Of a stretch of DNA of 6,498 nt, positions 1 through 5,929 are shown piece by piece. Below the pieces are notes generated by a model. That model saw nothing but the letters and a program-made list of their open reading frames with translations, made no database searches and had not been told where the DNA came from. Both the position numbers and the translations under genes were made by a program. Position 1 is the first letter of the stretch. Each line of letters starts with the position of its first letter. The stretch is taken from NCBI GenBank assembly GCA_964428935.1, contig CAYSAG010000292.1, forward strand, positions 1 to 6,498, written 5' to 3'. Source of the stretch: JAADHY01 sp964428935 (GTDB lineage: Bacteria > Planctomycetota > Planctomycetia > Planctomycetales > Planctomycetaceae).

Positions 1-2844
1 ATCACCGGCCGACCCGACTTCGACCTGTTCGACGTCAAACCGACCCACGAGCCGACTCCGCTGGTCCACAGCCTGACAGTCAACGTCCGAGACCTGCCCA
101 ACCGCGTCACGCAGTTCTTGTACGACGCGCTGGCTGAAGGGCCCGGCGGCGACCCGGTCGAAGACCCCGGACACTTCCGACTGGTCGGCGACTTCAACGG
201 CGTCATTCCCATTCAAGACGTCCAGTTCAACCGCGTCACGCTGGCGGACGGACAGCCGGCAACCGGCGAAATTGTGCTGACCTTCTACGAGCCCTTGCCG
301 GACGACCGCTACACACTCACCATTTCCGACACCATTCCCGACCCGGCCGGCAACAATTTGGACGGCGAGTCGAATGCGGTCGAACCGAACGAGAGCCCCG
401 AGTTCCCGACCGGCGACGGCCAGCCGGGCGGCACCTTCGTGGCTCGTTTCACCGTCGACAGTCGACCGGAAATCGGCATTCTGGGCCAGGGCGGCAAAAT
501 CGACCTCGACATTAACGGCAACTTCGTCTTCGACCCGAACAGCGACAAGGACTACACCAACCGAGACCTGTCGTTCGACTTCGGGTTCGAAACCGACGGC
601 ATTTTCGTCGGCCAGTTCACCAACGGCGGGCCCAGCGACGGGTTCGACCGTCTGGGCGACTACGGCCGCGTGAACGGAGTCTTCCGGTTCGTCTTGGACT
701 TCAACAACGACGGCGTTCCCGACGTCAACAACATTAGCAACGTCCAAATCAACGCCCTGCCCATTGCCGGCGACTTCGACGGCAACCCGGCCAACGGCCA
801 CGAGGTCGGGCTGTTCGACGGCGTCAACTGGTACTTCGACCTGAACCACAACAACAATGTGGAGCCGGGTGAGCGGGTCATTGCCAACGGTCAGTTGCGT
901 GGCAAGCCGCTGGTCGGTGACTTCGACGGCGACGGCCGGGTCGACATTGCTACCTACCGGGCCGACACGAACACCTGGCAGTTCGACCTCTCCGGCGTCG
1001 GTTCCACCTTGAACCCGCTCCTGCCCGGGCTGGACGGCACGGCCGACGTCACGACCCGGTTCGACTTCGCCGGCGTGCAAGGCTTCGGCCTGCCGGGCGT
1101 GCAGGAGCGGCCTTTCGCCGCCGACTTCAACCGCGACGGCATTACCGACATTGGCCTGAAAGGCCCCAGCCAGGACGACAACGTGCCACAAGAGTTGGCC
1201 GTCTGGCACATTTTACTCTCGGACGCCACCCTGGCCGCTCCCGGAACGGCCGCCGTGCCGGCTCTGAACCACGCCTTCTCCCCGAAGCCGCTCGGCCGCG
1301 ACCTCTTCACCACGTTCGGCCCCACCCTGGCCCTGCCGGTCGTGGGCAACTTCGACCCGCCGGTCGGTACGGGGGCCGGTGGCGTCGCGGCGGCCACGTC
1401 GTTCAACGCCGGCCAGCTCAGCGTCACGCTGACCGGACCGGCCAGCCTGGAGATTCGCGAGGCCAGTGGGTTCGTTGAAGTGGTGGTCGACGGCGTGGTT
1501 GACACCAGCTTGGGCGCGGTGGCCACCGGCGACGTCCAGGCCCTCCACGTGCTCGGCTCCGACGAAGACGACCGAATCGACCTGAGTCAGGTCACGGCCG
1601 CCACGTTCCCGAACCTGACCGACGTGTCGGTCAACGCCGCCTCGGGCAACGACACGGTTCTGGGCAGCCAGCTGGCTGACTCGATTAATGTGTCGGTGGG
1701 CGACGACTGGGTCGACGCAGCAGCCGGCAACGACCTGGTCGTCGACATGGTTGGCAACGACACGCTGCAAGGCGGCGCCGGCAACGACTCGCTCTTCGGT
1801 GGCGGAGGCCGCGACCAGGTGGACGGCGGCGCGGGCGACGACTACGTCAGCGGCAACAGCGGCGACGACGTGGTCCGCGGCGGCGCGGGCGACGACTGGC
1901 TGGTCGGCGCTCGAGGTTTGGACACGGTGGTCGAGTCGGCCGACACCGACTTCGTCTTGAGCAGCAGTCGGCTGGTGGGCCTCGGCACCGACCGGCTAGT
2001 TGGCGTCGAGCAGGCTCGACTGACCGGCGGCTCCGGCGACAACCGCTTGGACGCTCGAACCTTCGCCGGCTCGGTCACCCTGGCCGGCGGCGACGGCAAC
2101 GACCTGCTCATTGGCACGCTGCGAGCGGACGTCTTGCTGGGGCAGTCGGGCAACGACCTGTTGTTCGGCAACGCGGGCAACGACCACGTGGTCGGCGGGC
2201 CGGGCAGTGACGTCGTCTACGGACAGGGCGGACACGACCTGCTGGAGGGCGGCGACGGCAACGACCGCGTCGTGGGCCGAATCGGTCACGACACCCTCTC
2301 CGGCGGCGCCGGCGACGACCTCATTGACGGCGGCTCCGGACGAGACCGGCTGGTCGAGACGGCCGACGTCGACTTCCAACTGACCGACGACCAGCTGACC
2401 GGCCTCGGCACCGACCGACTGGTCGACATTGAACAGGCCGAGCTGACGGGCGGAGCCAGCGCGAACCGCATGGACGCTCGGGCCTTCAGCGGCGACGTCA
2501 CCCTGGTCGGCGAGCTGGGCGACGACACGCTGCTGGGCGGCGGAGGCAACGACCTGCTTCTGGGCGTCGCTGGCGACAACGCACTGGCCGGCGGCGGCGG
2601 CAACGACACCGTGGTCGGCGGACTGGGGCAAGACACGCTGCTGGGCCAGGACGGCAACGACGTGCTGCTCGGCAGCGGCGGCTGGGACGTCGTGTTGGGC
2701 GGCCGAGGCGACGACTACGTCAAGGGTCAAGGCGGCTCGCGCGACACCCTGGCCGGAGGCCCGGGCAACGACCGCGTCCTCGGGACGGCCAACGAAATCG
2801 ACGAGGCCTTCACGTTCTTCGCCGACTGGGCCGACACCGTCTGA
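1..2844 (+). CDS. C-terminal part of a giant secreted RTX-like calcium-binding protein (5' truncated)
   Basis: The frame is open from base 1 to a TGA at 2842-2844, giving 947 visible residues. The TTG at 118 is internal, because coding-like sequence continues upstream to the window edge, so the true start is outside. Order seen: a bacterial Ig-like (SbsA/Big_5-like) region at about 60-465, with YTLTISDTIPDPAGNNLDG followed by FVARFTVDSRPE. Next is a region at about 600-1370 with several Asp-rich calcium-type loops (DFNNDGVPD, DFDGDGRVD, DFNRDGITD), resembling FG-GAP/VCBS repeats. A short beta-rich segment covers about 1380-1640. RTX-type nonapeptides (GGxGxDxUx) fill about 1645-2796, broken by two copies of a 65-residue module. 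The tail ends in FTFFADWADTV. Known for the family: such repeats bind calcium outside the cell. Adhesive or structural surface function is inference. No catalytic domain is visible, and no type I secretion genes are in the window. Asp is always GAC here. Confidence 0.93.
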   Translation: MTGRPDFDLFDVKPTHEPTPLVHSLTVNVRDLPNRVTQFLYDALAEGPGGDPVEDPGHFRLVGDFNGVIPIQDVQFNRVTLADGQPATGEIVLTFYEPLPDDRYTLTISDTIPDPAGNNLDGESNAVEPNESPEFPTGDGQPGGTFVARFTVDSRPEIGILGQGGKIDLDINGNFVFDPNSDKDYTNRDLSFDFGFETDGIFVGQFTNGGPSDGFDRLGDYGRVNGVFRFVLDFNNDGVPDVNNISNVQINALPIAGDFDGNPANGHEVGLFDGVNWYFDLNHNNNVEPGERVIANGQLRGKPLVGDFDGDGRVDIATYRADTNTWQFDLSGVGSTLNPLLPGLDGTADVTTRFDFAGVQGFGLPGVQERPFAADFNRDGITDIGLKGPSQDDNVPQELAVWHILLSDATLAAPGTAAVPALNHAFSPKPLGRDLFTTFGPTLALPVVGNFDPPVGTGAGGVAAATSFNAGQLSVTLTGPASLEIREASGFVEVVVDGVVDTSLGAVATGDVQALHVLGSDEDDRIDLSQVTAATFPNLTDVSVNAASGNDTVLGSQLADSINVSVGDDWVDAAAGNDLVVDMVGNDTLQGGAGNDSLFGGGGRDQVDGGAGDDYVSGNSGDDVVRGGAGDDWLVGARGLDTVVESADTDFVLSSSRLVGLGTDRLVGVEQARLTGGSGDNRLDARTFAGSVTLAGGDGNDLLIGTLRADVLLGQSGNDLLFGNAGNDHVVGGPGSDVVYGQGGHDLLEGGDGNDRVVGRIGHDTLSGGAGDDLIDGGSGRDRLVETADVDFQLTDDQLTGLGTDRLVDIEQAELTGGASANRMDARAFSGDVTLVGELGDDTLLGGGGNDLLLGVAGDNALAGGGGNDTVVGGLGQDTLLGQDGNDVLLGSGGWDVVLGGRGDDYVKGQGGSRDTLAGGPGNDRVLGTANEIDEAFTFFADWADTV
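1921..2115 (+). repeat. 65-residue interspersed module, copy 1
   Basis: This segment interrupts the nonapeptide array. It starts DTVVESADTDFVL, has the core GLGTDRLVGVEQARLTGG, then NRLDARTFAGSVTL, and returns to nonapeptides at GGDGNDLLIG. It aligns without gaps to copy 2 (2344-2538), with about 39 of 65 residues identical by hand count. The spacing between copies is 423 bases (141 codons). I recall similar GLGTD-x-L-x-x-(V/I)E segments between RTX repeats in planctomycete and cyanobacterial proteins. No function is known to me. Confidence 0.85.
2344..2538 (+). repeat. 65-residue interspersed module, copy 2
   Basis: Second copy of the module: DRLVETADVDFQL, then GLGTDRLVDIEQAELTGG, NRMDARAFSGDVTL, and back into the nonapeptide array at GDDTLLG. 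The best conserved positions against copy 1 are LGTDRLV, EQA-LTGG and N-R-x-DAR-x-F. The two copies with their flanking nonapeptides suggest that one unit of roll plus module was duplicated and then diverged. Confidence 0.85.
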
Positions 2845-2910
2845 CGGTCCGGGCCGCTTCGCTTCCCGCTGCGCGAAAGTTTGCGGACGGGGCGGGACGA
2901 ACGACCGGTG

Positions 2911-2941
2911 CCGGCCGGAGCGGGCCCGCGGCTCCGGCCGG
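2911..2941 (+). terminator. Candidate terminator hairpin after the RTX-like gene
   Basis: A perfect 11-base inverted repeat, CCGGCCGGAGC (2911-2921) and GCTCCGGCCGG (2931-2941), encloses a 9-base loop. It begins 67 bases after the stop codon. No T-tract follows, so this is not a textbook intrinsic terminator. It could instead stabilise the 3' end of the mRNA. The right arm also forms part of a tandem 20-mer. Confidence 0.5.
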
Positions 2942-2967
2942 TCGACCGCGGCTCCGGTCGGTCGAAC
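2928..2967. repeat. Two tandem copies of a 20-base unit
   Basis: GCGGCTCCGGCCGGTCGACC (2928-2947) is followed directly by GCGGCTCCGGTCGGTCGAAC (2948-2967), with 18 of 20 bases the same. The first copy supplies the right arm of the hairpin at 2911-2941. The second copy could pair with the same left arm with one G-T or mismatch position, giving two alternative foldings. Confidence 0.8.
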
Positions 2968-3179
2968 CGAAGGGACCACGTAAACTTGCGCGGTCTGCGC
3001 GGAACTGCCGTTCCCAGCGACCTTCCTCGCTGACGAGCCGGCCACGACCACGCTTCGTTCAATTGCCGACCCGCTCCGGCGTCGAAGAAGAGAACGACAC
3101 AACGGCGACGTTGCGCAGAGCGGCTGCGCGCCGAGCGGGCTCGTTCCGTCCGCGGGCCGCTGGTCGACGCCGTCGGCGG

Positions 3180-3208
3180 GCGACAAGCCGTCGGCTGGGT
3201 GGTAGAAT
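3180..3208 (+). promoter_or_regulatory. Putative sigma-70-type promoter for the BON-domain gene
   Basis: TAGAAT at 3203-3208 matches five of six bases of the -10 consensus and is preceded by TGG, an extended -10 feature. GCGACA at 3180-3185 matches four of six bases of the -35 consensus, with a 17-base spacer. It is one of few AT-rich spots in the interval. It would give a leader of roughly 270 bases before the ATG at 3485. Planctomycete promoters are not well enough known to me to be firm. Confidence 0.4.
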
Positions 3209-3288
3209 GAACGAGCTGGAGACGCCGACCTTGGACGGGCACGGTTTGCCGCGTTGGCCGCAGACGGACGGCAGCTCGGCCGGCGAGC

Positions 3289-3308
3289 CCGTCCGACGGT
3301 CCGGACGG
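3289..3308 (+). other. Small stem-loop in the BON gene leader
   Basis: CCGTCCG (3289-3295) and CGGACGG (3302-3308) form a perfect 7-base stem with a 6-base loop. A second short stem, CCGAGC (3353-3358) with GCTCGG (3367-3372) and an 8-base loop containing TTTT, lies further down the same leader. Both are upstream of the start codon by more than 100 bases. Any role in regulation is inference. Confidence 0.4.
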
Positions 3309-3318
3309 CTTTCGGCCA

Positions 3319-3484
3319 GACGCCGTCGAGGGTTTCCGAGTTGGCGGGCCGACCGAGCGTTTTCGTGCTCGGCGGCCGAAAGACGCCGTGAAGGTCGTGG
3401 TGGGCGGGCCGAAGCCCGACGCGGTGAAGAGCAGACGGCGGGCCAAGGTCCGACGCCGTGGAAAGCAGACGCGGAGCTGGAACC
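3319..3484 (+). repeat. Four degenerate direct repeats upstream of the BON gene
   Basis: Copies start at 3319, 3382, 3418 and 3452 with GACGCCGTCGAGG, GACGCCGTGAAGG, GACGCGGTGAAGA and GACGCCGTGGAAA. The first three continue to an exact GGCGGGCC (3343-3350, 3403-3410, 3437-3444). The last two also share a following AGCAGACG. Spacing is 63, 36 and 34 bases, and the last copy runs up to the start codon. The copies are eroded but clearly related; their function is unknown. Confidence 0.6.
3473..3476 (+). promoter_or_regulatory. Ribosome binding site of the BON-domain gene
   Basis: GGAG lies 8 bases before the ATG at 3485. It decides the start in favour of this ATG over the in-frame GTG at 3458, because only the ATG puts a clean signal peptide at the N-terminus. 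Confidence 0.7.
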
Positions 3485-4168
3485 ATGCGAGGTTACTGCG
3501 CGGCTTTGGCGGTGTGGCTGTGTTTGAGCTGGGCGGGCCCGGTCCACGCCCAACTGTTTGGAGCACGCACGTTCGGCCAGCCATTGACTCGCCGGCCCCG
3601 TCCGGGGGCGACGACACGACCGCCCACGGACGTGGGCACCATTTCTGGAACCGAACGGTTCCTTCGGTCGAACCGCCGTCCGTCGCAGTTTGTCGGTCGC
3701 GACTCGCGGGACTTGCCAACGTTTGTCGGAGCCGTCCAAGCCAACCAGAACGTTCGCGTGACGTCGACGACGGCCGGGCTGCGCGTGGAAATCGGCACGA
3801 CGTCGTCGGTCAACCGCCCTCGGGGAGCTCCCAGCCAGAACGGTCTGTACGAACCGCGGCTGCAAATTGCTTTTTCCGTTCCGAAGAACGGCGGTTCGGC
3901 GGACGGAGGCCCCGCGACCTTGCACGCTCTTAGTTCGCTGCAGCGGCTGGGCCAGATCGAGGTGTTGGTGGAAGGGCGGACAGCCACGTTGCGCGGTACG
4001 GTTGCCTCCGAACACGACCGCCGCCTGGCCACACTCGTGGTACTCTTCGAGCCGGGAATCGACTCCGTCCGAAATGAGCTAAGAATCGGCCCGGTGAGGT
4101 CGGGGAGTCCGTCGGAGGTGGAGCGGCGGCGGTCGGCTCTGAGTTCGGAAGAGTCGTCGAGTCCGTAG
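3485..4168 (+). CDS. Secreted BON-domain protein
   Basis: The product is 227 residues. It starts at ATG 3485, chosen for the GGAG eight bases upstream and the signal peptide MRGYCAALAVWLCLSWAGPVHA, with a signal peptidase I site after VHA (residue 22). The mature N-terminus is Arg/Pro-rich. It is followed by ERFLRSNRRPSQFVGRD (57-73) and LPTFVG (77-82), a segment I recall from Pirellulaceae BON proteins. A low-complexity middle follows. The single BON domain is at about 145-202: LQRLGQIEVLVEGRTATLRG, then VASEHDRRLATLVVL and the closing GIDSVRNELRI. Known for the family: BON domains are small alpha/beta folds in exported or membrane proteins, thought to bind lipid or envelope components. Partner and substrate cannot be told here. 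The last 239 bases lie opposite the open frame of the convergent lipoprotein gene. The only GATC in the window is at 3955-3958 in this gene. Confidence 0.88.
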   Translation: MRGYCAALAVWLCLSWAGPVHAQLFGARTFGQPLTRRPRPGATTRPPTDVGTISGTERFLRSNRRPSQFVGRDSRDLPTFVGAVQANQNVRVTSTTAGLRVEIGTTSSVNRPRGAPSQNGLYEPRLQIAFSVPKNGGSADGGPATLHALSSLQRLGQIEVLVEGRTATLRGTVASEHDRRLATLVVLFEPGIDSVRNELRIGPVRSGSPSEVERRRSALSSEESSSP

Positions 4169-5759
4169 TAGCTGCCAAGCTCCCGTTGCCAGGGCCCCCG
4201 GAAGACCGACCGTCGGACGACGCGGTTGGTGCTGCGTTTTGAGCCGCCTGCGGCAGAGCTGCTGAGGAGACGCTCTGGCTCGCGCTCGCCGTTCCGGACG
4301 ACTGCCCCTGTCCGCCAGCCGACGTCCCGTTCGTCTCGCCCTGCACCGCTGCCGCTCCCTCTTGCTGTGCCGACTCCCTTCCGGCCGGCTTCAACGCCCC
4401 GGAAGCTCCCGCGGCAAACGGCCCGTTTTCGGACGGTGTCTGGGGCCGAGCGAGCAAACGCCGCACGAAGCCCGGCGGCACGTCAATGGTCACCGTTTCG
4501 ACCCGCGGCCGCTGCTCCACCCGAGTCTGAACCGACAGCCGACCGGAATCCGACGCCACGGCCGCCGCGCCTGCGGCTGGCGTGGCCACACTGGTGGTCG
4601 CCAGGGACGTCGCAGCGGAAGCAGCCGGAGCTGGGGCCGCCGTTGGAGCCGTCGTGGCCGAGCTCGCCGGGGCCCGTGCAGTCGCCGGGGCCGGAGCAGT
4701 TGCGGGAGCCGTCGGCGAAGCAGAGGCCGTGAGGGCGGAAGGCGTGGGACCGGAGGGCGCGGCAACGGCCGCGCTGGCCGGAGCTGGCGAAGAGGCGGCA
4801 GCGGCGGGCTGGGGAGCGGACGGCTGAGCGGCCAGCGGGTGAGGCCGAGCCGGCGTCGCGGCGTTCTGGAAGTAGGCCACTTGTTGCACAGCCGGCTGCG
4901 ACGTCGACGGACTCGGCGCAGACTGCACGGCGGAGCCCCCCGGCTGCAGTGGCGTCGCCGTCGGACCGGCGGCAGCGACCGTCGTCGTCGACGGGGCGGC
5001 CGCGCGAGGCGACGCGTGGGAACCGGCCGAGACTGGCTGGGCGTTTGTGTTGCTTCGGGCCTGAGCCAGTCCCGTGGCCGGCGACAGCGACTCGCTCTTG
5101 CCGCTGCCCGGCAGGTAGTGCTGAGAGGTGTCCGTCAACAGCGTCTCGCCCGAGCGGGCGTCGAAGCGAATGAGCAGGCTGATTTTCTTCGGCGGTCCGT
5201 CAATTTCACCCCACGGAATCCACACGTCGTAAGCGTACCCGAGCGGCGACTTGGCCAAGTGCTGTGCCAATTGCTCGGGCGTGAAAACGTACTTGCGAGC
5301 GGGAACGGCCGGGTCGGCGTTGGGGTCTGAGTTGTCGAAGGCGTAAATCGTCAGCGTTCCGTCGACGGCAATGGCGTCTTTCGACTTGTCGTTGAAGAAG
5401 AAAATGCGTCCGCCGAAGCCGCGAATGGGCTTCCGGCCCGGTGGGTACAGAACCGTGTTCGTCCAAACGGCGGTCGCCTTGGTCGGAACTTGCGGCTTCG
5501 GTTTTCGCTCCAACCACGACAGTTTTTTCAACGCCTTCGGTGCGGGCAGGTGGGTGCAACCGGCGGTCGTCCACAACGAGGCGACTAGTAGCAAGACCAG
5601 TGTCGCTCCGAGCGTTCGCCGTTGTGCAAAGTCGAGTGGCGACTTCGGAGCCGCCGCGGCGCACCAGGCGGTGCGTCTTGGGCAAGCCCCGCTCGTCCGT
5701 TCGGTCCGAGGGTCGTGCCGTTGGCGGGGAGCTTTCTCGGCCGAGCAAGCTCCTTTCAC
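3930..5759 (-). CDS. Putative lipoprotein with a long Ala/Pro/Thr-rich tail
   Basis: The product is 609 residues if it starts at GTG 5759, which has AAAGGAG seven bases upstream. ATG 5804 is the alternative (624 residues, no clear ribosome site). A hydrophobic stretch ATLVLLLVASLWTTAGC ends in a lipobox-like AGC, putting the lipidated Cys at residue 68, unusually far in. After a basic linker (KALKKLSWLERKPKP) comes one compact domain at about 98-217 (5110-5470). It includes GFGGRIFFFND, GTLTIYAFDNSDPNADP and GYAYDVWIPWGEIDGPPKKI. I recall similar unnamed planctomycete proteins but know no function. Roughly 4520-5090 encodes an Ala/Pro/Thr/Ser linker, followed by the less simple VETVTIDVPPGFVRRLL. 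The last 79 codons, antisense to the BON gene, lose the GC-ending codon bias, so the natural C-terminus may lie near 4170-4200. Confidence 0.75.
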   Translation of the reverse strand: MKGACSAEKAPRQRHDPRTERTSGACPRRTAWCAAAAPKSPLDFAQRRTLGATLVLLLVASLWTTAGCTHLPAPKALKKLSWLERKPKPQVPTKATAVWTNTVLYPPGRKPIRGFGGRIFFFNDKSKDAIAVDGTLTIYAFDNSDPNADPAVPARKYVFTPEQLAQHLAKSPLGYAYDVWIPWGEIDGPPKKISLLIRFDARSGETLLTDTSQHYLPGSGKSESLSPATGLAQARSNTNAQPVSAGSHASPRAAAPSTTTVAAAGPTATPLQPGGSAVQSAPSPSTSQPAVQQVAYFQNAATPARPHPLAAQPSAPQPAAAASSPAPASAAVAAPSGPTPSALTASASPTAPATAPAPATARAPASSATTAPTAAPAPAASAATSLATTSVATPAAGAAAVASDSGRLSVQTRVEQRPRVETVTIDVPPGFVRRLLARPQTPSENGPFAAGASGALKPAGRESAQQEGAAAVQGETNGTSAGGQGQSSGTASASQSVSSAALPQAAQNAAPTASSDGRSSGGPGNGSLAATTDSTTLPNSEPTAAAPPPTDSPTSPGRFLAHFGRSRFPARRVPRVWPGGGRVRRQPYRATWLSALPPTPRSGPAAAAN

Positions 5760-5766
5760 CAGTCCG

Positions 5767-5773
5767 CTCCTTT
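5767..5773 (-). promoter_or_regulatory. Ribosome binding site of the lipoprotein gene
   Basis: Read on the minus strand this is AAAGGAG, followed by seven bases and then GTG at 5759-5757. It is the best Shine-Dalgarno match near either candidate start and is why the GTG was preferred over ATG 5804, which has no purine-rich site at the right distance. Confidence 0.55.
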
Positions 5774-5881
5774 CGCTCGCTACGCTTCGACAACACGTCT
5801 TCATGGAACCGACTTCTGCAGGTTTGCTCTTTCGCACCGAATTCCCGTCAGCCGCACGGCCATTTGACGCCCCGGCGGCCC

Positions 5882-5911
5882 GGCGAGCCCTCACCGTCGG
5901 CGGAGCTCGCC
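5882..5911 (-). terminator. Weak hairpin between the two minus-strand genes
   Basis: GGCGAGC (5882-5888) and GCTCGCC (5905-5911) make a 7-base perfect stem with a 16-base loop, 18 bases after the stop of the upstream minus-strand gene. There is no T-tract. It may be a weak terminator or a processing structure, or just chance at this GC. If it does not terminate, the two minus-strand genes could share a transcript. Confidence 0.3.
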
Positions 5912-5929
5912 AGGACCGTGGCAGCCCGC

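Larger units (their letters stand above)
1645..2796 (+). repeat. RTX-type nonapeptide repeat array (protein-level, within the giant gene)
   Basis: About two dozen glycine/aspartate nonapeptides lie here in three blocks: roughly 1645-1920, 2116-2343 and 2539-2796. Typical copies are GGAGNDSLF, GGAGDDYVS, GNAGNDHVV, GGDGNDRVV, GGGGNDTVV and GQDGNDVLL. They fit the hemolysin-type consensus GGxGxDxUx, in which consecutive copies form a calcium-filled parallel beta-roll. Several copies are degenerate (GARGLDTVV, GVAGDNALA, GSGGWDVVL), so calcium occupancy probably varies along the roll. The repeat is at protein level; DNA copies are diverged but rich in GGCAACGAC and GGCGACGAC. Confidence 0.92.
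2845..3484. other. 640-base gene-free interval
   Basis: Open frames exist on both strands, as expected at this GC, but none has a convincing start, ribosome site and composition together. Most translate to arginine-rich sequence. The interval holds a hairpin plus tandem 20-mer near the end of the RTX gene (2911-2967) and a promoter-like site (3180-3208). It also has two further small stem-loops and four degenerate repeats (3319-3484) leading to the BON gene. In 2970-3175 I see nothing I can name. Confidence 0.6.

Noticed and set aside
118..120. TTG at 118 as the start of the RTX-like protein
   Set aside because: The same frame is open and coding-like back to base 1, with no ribosome site or signal peptide at 118.
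1996..3486. Long minus-strand open frame (496 codons) opposite the end of the RTX gene
   Set aside because: Its translation is a Val/Ala/Gln repeat produced by reading the glycine/aspartate array backwards. It has no ribosome site or domain and runs into intergenic DNA.
3207..3527. Possible small gene of 106 residues starting MNELETPTLDGHGLPRW
   Set aside because: The first 33 codons have high GC at the third position, but the remainder turns Arg-rich without bias, there is no good ribosome site, the ATG overlaps the promoter-like TAGAAT, and it overlaps the BON gene start. Left as unlikely.
3388..3933. Plus-strand open frame overlapping the BON gene in another frame
   Set aside because: It lies mostly inside the BON gene, whose own frame carries the signal peptide and BON domain. 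The DAVK..VGGP pattern at its start comes from the DNA repeats.
4226..5330. Several plus-strand open frames opposite the lipoprotein gene
   Set aside because: They translate to Arg/Gly/Ser-rich sequence mirroring the Ala/Pro-rich minus-strand gene and have no domains or ribosome sites.
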